Source: Candidatus Thiothrix singaporensis
Lineage (GTDB): Bacteria > Pseudomonadota > Gammaproteobacteria > Thiotrichales > Thiotrichaceae
Reading direction: 5' to 3'
Length of the DNA: 5,048 nt
Assembly: GCA_013693955.1 (NCBI GenBank)
Contig: CP059265.1
Location: 175,593 to 180,640 of the forward strand
The position numbers were made by a program, and so were the translations under genes. Positions 1 to 5,048 of this stretch are shown piece by piece. Positions within the stretch are counted from its first letter, which is position 1; each line of letters begins with the position of its first letter. The notes beneath the pieces were generated by a model, which was not told the origin of the DNA, searched no databases, and worked only from the letters and a program-made list of their open reading frames with translations.

Positions 1-1068
1 CATCGCTTGGAAATACAGCACCACAAAGCGCAGGCCAATCAGGAAGGTGACCACGCTGAAAGTGCGCTGGTGGCCGGTGTTGCCCGCATGAACTGCATAC
101 AGGAACAGGATCAGCAAAGTCAGGATTGGCGCACGGATGTCATCCGCCTGCCAGAAACTGACGTTGGCGTGGGGCGTAAAGCCGAACAGGGCATAGCGTT
201 GGGTGCCAGTGAACAGCAGATCCGGGTGGTAATACAACAGCAGCAGCGCCAAGGCGGCCAACAGCAACAGCCGGTTCAACAACCGGTAGTGCTTGGACAG
301 CAGTATGCCCACTGCCAGGATGGCCGCCGTGAGGTAAGCGGGCAGGTACCAGATGGTGCGGTAATCATCCATTTCCCCGCTGGAGCGGGTGATGTCTGCA
401 AATGCCAGCGCGACGATGGCGCTGAGTTGGAACCAGAAAAACAGGCTGCTGGCATAGCCGTGCAACGGTTTCACATGGGTGGCGAGGTAATGCAGCAGCG
501 CCGTCAATAGCGGCGTGAGCAATAGGATCGAAGGCGTTTCCTCCCACCTGAAACTGTTGTCGGGCAGCGCTGCCACGCTCCAAACCAGCCCGTGCAGGAA
601 CAGCGTCACCCAGAGGAGGCGGGCAAACAGGCTACGGGCGTACAGACTAAGCAGTGCGGTGATCCCCGCCCAGAACAGCAGGGCGTAATACCATTGGCCG
701 CCGATATGGTAAATCTGCGCAATCAGCCCAATGCTCGCCAAGCACAACAGCATGAATCCAACCAGCAACGTTTCGAACCAGGCACCATGCCTGCGGTTGG
801 GGTATTGCCAGTAGATTGCCGCCGCCAACGCGGTCAGCAGGCTGAAGTCCATGCCCAGTTTGAGGTTGTCGGGAATGTCCGCCCAATTTGCCGCGATCAG
901 GGAAATGATCCCTAGCCCGATAATGGCGACGCCCAGGATCATAAGGCTGTAAAGCCACCAGTTGACGCTTTGAGGCCGGTGGGCTTCGAAGTTGAGGATG
1001 GCGGCATGTTGGGCGGGCGTGATTAGCCCAGCTTGCAGCCAGTTATTCAGCTTGGCGATAGTGCTCAT
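1..1068 (-). CDS. DUF2157 family integral membrane protein, C-terminus cut by window edge
   Basis: The reverse strand gives 356 codons with no stop from the ATG at 1068-1066 to base 1. A TAG at 1107-1105 is the nearest upstream in-frame stop, so this ATG is the earliest ATG start. No clear Shine-Dalgarno precedes it. The short soluble N-terminus (WLQAGLITPAQHAAIL, residues 10-25) and the following segment ending in IAANWADIP (about 37-65) match the DUF2157 pattern of a helical 'xxGLI...' stretch followed by a membrane span and an AANW motif. GLIAQIYHIGG (114-124) is another typical family motif. I count about eleven hydrophobic spans (roughly 37-60, 71-88, 99-119, 127-145, 149-168, 179-196, 205-224, 238-257, 264-281, 311-328, 337-353), so it should sit in the inner membrane. 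Its molecular function is unknown. Family members are often next to a GDYXXLXY-type (DUF4401) membrane protein, which would lie beyond the left edge; this is inference. The end of the visible protein resembles the family C-terminus, so only a few tens of residues are probably missing. There is no frameshift, unlike the neighbouring gene. Confidence 0.88.
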   Translation of the reverse strand, partial: MSTIAKLNNWLQAGLITPAQHAAILNFEAHRPQSVNWWLYSLMILGVAIIGLGIISLIAANWADIPDNLKLGMDFSLLTALAAAIYWQYPNRRHGAWFETLLVGFMLLCLASIGLIAQIYHIGGQWYYALLFWAGITALLSLYARSLFARLLWVTLFLHGLVWSVAALPDNSFRWEETPSILLLTPLLTALLHYLATHVKPLHGYASSLFFWFQLSAIVALAFADITRSSGEMDDYRTIWYLPAYLTAAILAVGILLSKHYRLLNRLLLLAALALLLLYYHPDLLFTGTQRYALFGFTPHANVSFWQADDIRAPILTLLILFLYAVHAGNTGHQRTFSVVTFLIGLRFVVLYFQAM

Positions 1069-1101
1069 TGAAAAACCAGTTTTATGCTTTTGTCGGGTTT
1101 C

Positions 1102-1107
1102 ATTCTA
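1102..1107 (-). promoter_or_regulatory. weak candidate -10 box for the DUF2157 gene
   Basis: On the reverse strand this reads TAGAAT, one mismatch from the sigma70 -10 consensus, about 34 bases upstream of the start codon. The correctly spaced upstream hexamer (AACACC) is a poor -35 and overlaps the 1123-1151 dyad. If this is a promoter, it may need an activator or be blocked by a protein bound at that dyad. The assignment rests on a single hexamer. Confidence 0.22.
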
Positions 1108-1122
1108 CTGCTTTGTGCACGC

Positions 1123-1151
1123 AAGGTGTTGTAACAACAATGGAACACCTT
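1123..1151. promoter_or_regulatory. perfect 8+8 bp dyad in the divergent spacer, possible operator
   Basis: AAGGTGTT (1123-1130) and AACACCTT (1144-1151) are exact reverse complements with a 13-base centre. A second, overlapping palindrome, TGTTGT-A-ACAACA, lies at 1127-1139, so the two structures are mutually exclusive as hairpins. The element sits between the two divergent genes, close to where promoters for both would be expected. An operator read by a dimeric regulator is the natural reading. A terminator is unlikely because no T-run follows on either strand and both flanking genes point away. The cognate regulator is not in the window. Confidence 0.45.
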
Positions 1152-1173
1152 ACCTTCGATCGTTTTTGTCTCG

Positions 1174-1179
1174 TATAAA
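1174..1179 (+). promoter_or_regulatory. weak candidate -10 box for the metallopeptidase gene
   Basis: TATAAA lies about 50 bases before the peptidase start. The hexamer 18 bases upstream (TTACCT, 1150-1155) is a weak -35 that overlaps the right arm of the 1123-1151 dyad. TATTAT at 1192-1197 is an alternative -10 without a better -35. The ATG at 1230 has no Shine-Dalgarno. Instead the AT-only palindrome ATAATTAT (1219-1226) occupies the ribosome-binding position. Confidence 0.22.
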
Positions 1180-1229
1180 ATACAAAGCGGCTATTATGCT
1201 GTAAGGCCAATAAGACAAATAATTATGCC

Positions 1230-1295
1230 ATGAAAACCAGTCGCTTATTTTTTACCGTATTGCTGCTGCTATCCGCCGCTCAACCAGCCTTGGCG
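1230..1295 (+). other. Sec signal peptide of the metallopeptidase
   Basis: The first 22 residues have a positive n-region (K2, R5), a hydrophobic core LFFTVLLLLSAA and an Ala-Leu-Ala site before Asp23. This is a textbook signal peptidase I site. There is no lipobox, so the product would enter the periplasm as a soluble protein and could then be secreted. It also supports ATG 1230 as the true start. Confidence 0.85.
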
Positions 1296-1730
1296 GATGT
1301 TTCCCTGCAAGTGAAAGTGTTGCTGGAAGGCGCATACAACGCCACCAGCGGCCTGATGCGCGATGACCTGCGCAGCAAGGGGCTGCTGCCGGTTACACAG
1401 CCCTATGCGATGTCGCCATTTAACTATGCAGGCAGTGAAACGGCGGCGGTGGGAGTGTTGGCGGTTGCAGGGACTGACGCCGTGGTCGATTGGGTGTTGC
1501 TGGAATTGCGCAGCGCCGACAGTGCCGCTTCCGTGGTGGCGTAAGGCGGTGATGCTGCAACGCAATGGCTTGCTGGCCGACCCGCAAACCGGTGCCGCCA
1601 GCCTGACGTTTGCTGGGGTTGCGCCGGGCAATTACCGTGTTGCTGTCTTGCACCGCAATCACTTGGGGTCAGCTCGCAGCCGCTGGCGCTAGGGCAAGCC
1701 GTTACGGTGCTGGATTTCACCCAGGCGCAG
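1296..1730 (+). other. N-terminal module with VVDWVLLELR and HRNHLG signatures
   Basis: The pieces on either side of the frame changes near 1541 and 1667 join into a recognisable module. It runs VLLEGAYNATSGLMRDDLR, then GLLPVTQPY, VVDWVLLELR, KAVMLQRNGLL, then GVAPGNYRVAVLHRNHLG and VLDFT. I recognise this series of motifs from large secreted proteins, especially those of Bacteroidetes, where it commonly precedes dockerin-like calcium-binding repeats. Its function is not known to me. A role in binding or folding is inference. The module is read in three different frames here, yet every motif is intact. Confidence 0.6.
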
Positions 1731-1772
1731 ACCGGCGACACCACCCGCTACCGGGAAGGCGACAAGGCGATG

Positions 1773-2037
1773 CTGTGGGCGGGGGATGCCGACGCCAGTT
1801 CCCAGGTGATCGGCGGTGGTAGGGACGGATGTGACGACAGTGTTAGGGCGCATCCTGGCTGACCCGGCCAATAGCCAGCAGCGGTAACTACCTCTTGAAC
1901 GGTTATTTCAATACCGACCTGAACCTGGACGGCGTCACCATCTTTGCCGAGGGGACGGATATCAACCTGCTGAAATCCAATATCCTGCTGGGCCTGACAA
2001 CCAGACATTCAGCATGAACTACATCCTGAAAGTCAGC
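1773..2037 (+). repeat. two tandem dockerin-like (EF-hand-type) calcium-binding repeats
   Basis: Repeat 1 (about 1773-1909) reads LWAGDADASSQVIGGG, then GTDVTTVLGRILADPANS and NYLLNGYF. Repeat 2 (about 1910-2037) reads NTDLNLDGVTIFAEGTDINL, then LKSNILL, PDN and NYILKV. They align with each other through DxDxxx/DxNxDG, GTDxxxL, xIL, the PxN turn and the closing NYxL. DLNLDG is a good EF-hand calcium loop; in repeat 1 the loop is degenerate (DADASS). Three of the eight frame changes (near 1821, 1876 and 1991) fall in this 265-base stretch. Calcium-dependent folding of the linker before the peptidase is the likely role. Confidence 0.6.
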
Positions 2038-4064
2038 GGGGAAGCGCCGGTGACCGCCACCAATGGATCGGATGATGCGGCGGCGCTGGAAGATGCGCTG
2101 GCCAGCGGCGATGCCGATAATGTGTCGGCAAAAGCGCTGTTGGCGGCAGGCATCTCCCTGGCGCAGACGGAAGCCGACAACTGCAAGGCGACGCTCGCCA
2201 CCATTTACCCCGCTGGTGTGGAGCACAGCGTGTTTCCTGACCGTTCCGCCTACATGGTTTCGACCAGCTCCCGCAACCTGCCGCTGCACGCCGCTGGCAA
2301 CAATGGCTCTGCCTTGGTGTATTCCTGGATAGGCGACAAGGAGGATGGGACGCGCTATGCGGTGTTGGGAACCAATGTCTTTAGCTTCACCACCGCGAAT
2401 ACGGATTTGAAGGCCAGCACCCTCAACCTGTTGCGCTGGCTGCTGAAGCGGGTGGGCAGCGCGGATATACTGCATGAGAAACTGACCCTGCTGGTTCCGG
2501 GATATTGGGATCGGGCATCGCTGAGTGACTGGTTTGCCGCCAACGGCCTGAGCCATCAGTGGACGGTTTCGTCAGACCTTGCTTTGCTCAATAGCGGCGC
2601 ATTTGACCTGTATCTGGGGGACATCAACCGGGATGTCGCTGAAATGCGGCAAGCTTTCGGCAAAGGCAAGCCGGTGCTGGTGTTCAACAACTGGTACGAA
2701 CCCGCAGAGGAAACGCTGGCGGAGTTCGGCTTGAGCTGGAGCTGGTACGGGGGCTACCGTCGGCGATTTTTCCTCAGTGGCAGACCTGTGCGCCCAATCT
2801 TCCAATACTGACGCCATTCACACCCTCCTGACCAACCTGCGGGACGGCATGCCGGATTTCATCTACGAGAGCGCTGACTGTCCCAGCAACGTGGGTATCG
2901 TCACTTGTGATCCCAGCAAGGTGGCGGATACTGCCGGGCACAGCGTGGACAGCATGTTCAGCCGTGGCACTGATGCTATCCGCACCCAGTTGCAGATGCT
3001 GGATTTTACCGGCCGACCTGTTTGCGCAGGGGGATGACCAGCGCCTGCTGAAACTCGTGGTCTTGTTGGCGGACAAGTACCGGGCGGGTATCCATTACCC
3101 GATGGACAAGAAAACCACCGATGACACCACTTTCTACCGCGCGCTGTTTGCTGATTCCATTGTCAATTATTCCCGCCCGAATAACGCCTATCAGCCGGAT
3201 ATGGGTGATTTCACCACTGCGCAGGCCGAGCTGAATGCAGAAACCACTATCCATAAGACCCTGACCTACACGCCAACGGTGTATGGGGAATGCACCAGCA
3301 CCGGCCTGTATGCACCACCCGGCAAGACCATCACGGTGCGGCGCACAGATGGCGGCGGCGCTGAAGCCAAGCTGCGTTTCAATTACCTGCGCGAAAGCAC
3401 CCGCTTGTGGAACGACGGGCAATACAGCCGCCCGCGTTATTTGTCCAGCCCGGTGGTGACGCTGGAGGCAGGCAAGACCTATACCTTTTCCACGCCGTAT
3501 GGTGGCGATCTATGTCGGCTGGATTGGGGCGGAGGGTGCCGCCCCTTTACGCTGACCTTCGACAATGTGTTGGCGAACCCGCTGTTGCAGGAATTTGACC
3601 CGGTGGCGATCCAGTCGTTCCTGAACGACATCTTGTGGAGCCACAGCGATTGGGTGGACATCAAGACGCCGTATGCGGAACTGCACTCGCTGAAATCCTA
3701 TTTGCTGAAAGCGTTTGATTTGCAGGATGGCAAGGAGGGCAACGGCTATACGCCGGAGGACGTGCAGGCTTACATTGATGACCTGAATGGCTACTTGGTC
3801 GCCGGTAACTACCAGTACGCCGGTTTCAGTGGGGAGGGGTTGCAGAAATTGGATGCTGAAGTGACCGGGTTCTGCAACCAGTCAGGCCTCAGCAGCGTGA
3901 ATTACGCGGGCAGTGTGCGCAATCTGTGTACGGATGCGGCGATCAACGCCAAGCCTAAAATCCAGCACGTCAATTCCGATGTGCACGCTTTGTGCGGGGA
4001 TTTGTGTTCCGGCAATCCGTTTGATTCCTCCGCACCCATTCAGCCGCTGGGGTGGGGTGAGAAC

Positions 4065-4125
4065 CATGAAATGGTATAACCTGCAACGGGCACGCCTGAA
4101 AATCTATGCCGGACGCAGCACCGAA
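4065..4125 (+). other. zinc-binding catalytic motif HEXXH...E, interrupted by a frame change
   Basis: Frame 0 reads GWGENHEM and then GTA TAA (stop at 4077-4079). The frame one base further along reads TAT AAC CTG CAA, giving YNLQRARLKIYAGRSTEV. M60-type peptidases carry HEXXH followed 8-28 residues later by a glutamate, commonly with HExGHNxQ and a TEV-N stretch. Here His and the catalytic Glu (4065-4070) and the third-ligand Glu (4123-4125) are present. The GlyHis part of HEMGHNLQ is replaced by G-TAT. Two bases are missing relative to a full Gly plus one further codon, and that codon reads Tyr unless a C was also lost. Confidence 0.75.
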
Positions 4126-4779
4126 GTGTCCAACAATATGTTCCCGTTGCATACGCAATGGGCATGGACGGTGGCGCATGGCCTGGGCAAGCATCCAAGC
4201 CAGACCCGCCCGGCCAATCGGGAGGCGTTCACCATCCTGCAAAACGCTATCCGGGCGGGAAAGCCAGCCAACTCCAGCCACCCGCTGTGGGCGGGGACTG
4301 GCATTTACGACAATGCTTTCGAACGGCTGGCGTTTTACATGCAGCTGGCATATACCCAGCAGTCCTGGGATTTGTACACCAAACTGAGCCTGATGGAGCG
4401 GATTTACAGCGACGCCCTCAACAATGACGCCAACTGGAATGCCGTCAAGGGATTGCTTGGTTTTGGTTCATACACGCGTACTGACGCCAGTAATATCAGC
4501 GGCAATGACTTCCTGTACATCACGGCATCGAAGCTGGCAGGCAAGGATTACAGCAATTATTTTGCCGCTTGGGGAATTGAAATATCCGCTACAGCCCGCG
4601 CGCAAGTGGTGGCGAATGGGGTCAGCGGGCAGGTTCCGGCAGTGTTTTACTATGTGGATAAGGAACTGCCCGCAGTGATGCCTTCGGCGGCGAAGGCGAT
4701 TCCCTTGGATGGGGTAAGCGCATGGGCTGACCCTGCGCCTTGACACCAGCGCTTGTCTGGGAAATCTTCTTGCGGCTTG

Positions 4780-4854
4780 AATTCAATGGGCATGAATTGG
4801 ATTATTGAACATTTGTTCGGGGATAATGGTCATTATCAACAACAAATGATTTGT
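4780..4854. promoter_or_regulatory. cluster of nested perfect dyads upstream of the lipoprotein gene
   Basis: Four exact inverted repeats lie in 75 bases. They are AATTCA/TGAATT (4780-4785/4793-4798), CATTTGTT/AACAAATG (4810-4817/4841-4848), the inner GATAATG-GT-CATTATC (4822-4837), and ACAAAT-G-ATTTGT (4842-4854). The second encloses the third, so 4810-4848 can fold into one hairpin with an internal bulge. The element ATTTGT(T) occurs three times in alternating orientation, which looks like operator half-sites. GATAAT (4822-4827) could double as a -10 box with TTGGAT (4797-4802), but at a long 19-base spacing. No T-run follows, so a standard intrinsic terminator for the peptidase gene is unlikely. 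Confidence 0.5.
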
Positions 4855-5048
4855 CTATGGGAAGATTGGGGCAGGCAGCATCATGTTTCTAGTAAAAAAT
4901 TGGGCAATCCTCGGATCAATGCAGTCAGGGCTATCCTGCTGGGTGCGGCTTTGCTTGCGCTGTTGAGCGCATGCGTCACACCGGGCTATTACCTGCCGGA
5001 AGACAAGGTTTACCGGCTTGCCCCTCAACTGGGGGCTTTGCAGCGGCG
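4846..5048 (+). CDS. probable outer-membrane lipoprotein, 5' end only, function unknown
   Basis: An open frame runs to the right edge and contains a clear lipoprotein signal: Arg, then AILLGAALLALLSAC, with lipobox LLSAC and the Cys codon at 4972-4974. The residue after Cys is Val, not Asp, which favours sorting to the outer membrane. The visible mature part is CVTPGYYLPEDKVYRLAPQ followed by a few residues; I do not recognise the family. The start is uncertain. ATG 4846 places Cys at residue 43 and ATG 4792 places it at residue 61, both long for such signals. TTG 4900 would give a normal 24-residue signal peptide but has no visible ribosome site. ATG 4883, behind a purine-rich stretch, is one frame off and would fit only if the A-run at 4894-4899 had one more A. 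The dyad cluster just upstream favours a start at or after 4846. The gene is in the same direction as the peptidase, about 100 bases downstream. Confidence 0.6.
   Translation, partial: MICLWEDWGRQHHVSSKKLGNPRINAVRAILLGAALLALLSACVTPGYYLPEDKVYRLAPQLGALQR

Larger units (their letters stand above)
1230..4743 (+). pseudogene. ImpA/M60-type secreted zinc metallopeptidase, frame broken eight times
   Basis: Joined across frame changes this is one protein of about 1,170 residues. The pieces are 1230-1541, 1543-1668, 1668-1820, 1822-1875, 1877-1990, 1993-2752, 2753-3010, 3012-4073 and 4075-4743. Sequence similarity of protein style is continuous across each join and no stop lies inside the joined frame. 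Order: signal peptide (1-22); adhesion-like N-terminal module; two dockerin-like repeats; an ImpA-type accessory region (about residues 300-510, with LLRWLL and the VLVFNNWYEP stretch); a helical and cysteine-containing region; then GWGENHE, NLQ and TEVSNN of the catalytic core. ImpA of Pseudomonas aeruginosa, a secreted peptidase that cleaves mucin-like O-glycoproteins, is the characterised relative; substrate specificity here is inference. The 2-base-equivalent shift at 4074 breaks the zinc motif, so as written no active enzyme can be made. Absence of nonsense codons and normal-looking codon use mean that sequencing or assembly indels are as likely as recent decay. The gene ends at TGA 4741-4743 at the usual kind of C-terminus. 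Confidence 0.85.

Noticed and set aside
7..510. 167-codon open frame on the plus strand
   Set aside because: It is the antisense shadow of the DUF2157 gene; its Gln-rich product mirrors Leu and Cys codons of the membrane spans on the other strand.
1110..1188. GCTTTGT / ACAAAGC inverted pair and ATTATGC direct repeat in the spacer
   Set aside because: Seven-base matches at long distance in AT-rich DNA are expected by chance.
1903..2556. 217-codon open frame on the minus strand
   Set aside because: It lies opposite the peptidase gene, its translation is rich in Arg, Gln and Gly without domain signatures, and the plus strand carries clear family motifs over the same bases.
1541..4076. Programmed ribosomal frameshifting as the reason for the broken frame
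   Set aside because: Eight shifts in one gene, in both directions, without a repeated slippery heptamer, is not credible.
2014..4743. Separate genes starting at 2014, 2777, 2907 and 3913
   Set aside because: Each begins or ends in the middle of a continuous peptidase domain and has no own ribosome site; they are pieces of one gene cut by frame changes.
4822..4837. Fur box
   Set aside because: GATAAT and ATTATC halves are present, but they are 4 bases apart, whereas the classical 19-bp box or 7-1-7 core needs other spacing. A different regulator remains possible.
4744..4860. Intrinsic terminator after the peptidase gene
   Set aside because: The hairpins are AT-rich and no T-run follows any of them.

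Overview
The window looks like chromosomal DNA of a GC-rich gammaproteobacterium. A sulfur oxidiser of the Thiothrix kind is my guess, based only on codon and protein style and not tested. It holds two divergent transcription units and the start of a third. There are no RNA genes, CRISPR arrays or recognisable insertion sequences.

Region 1 (1-1068, minus strand) is a clean, uninterrupted reading frame for a polytopic inner-membrane protein of the DUF2157 family. Its C-terminus runs off the left edge. Region 2 (1069-1229) is the divergent intergenic spacer. It carries a perfect 8+8 bp dyad, an overlapping 6-1-6 palindrome and weak promoter-like hexamers facing both ways.

Region 3 (1230-4743, plus strand) is one long gene read in nine pieces. 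When the pieces are joined it encodes a secreted, multi-domain ImpA-type (M60-like) zinc metallopeptidase of about 1,170 residues. The order is signal peptide, an N-terminal adhesion-like module, two dockerin-like calcium-binding repeats, an ImpA-type accessory region, and a catalytic region with HEXXH...E. Eight frame changes break it and no nonsense codon lies in the joined frame. One frame change falls inside the HEXXH zinc motif. The gene is therefore either a young pseudogene or an intact gene damaged by sequencing or assembly indels.

Region 4 (4744-4845) is a short spacer with an unusually dense set of nested perfect dyads. Region 5 (about 4846 to the right edge) is the 5' end of a probable outer-membrane lipoprotein gene of unknown function.

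No wholly new system is evident. The points that merit a second look are the peptidase architecture, the pattern of its frame changes and the dyad cluster before the lipoprotein.
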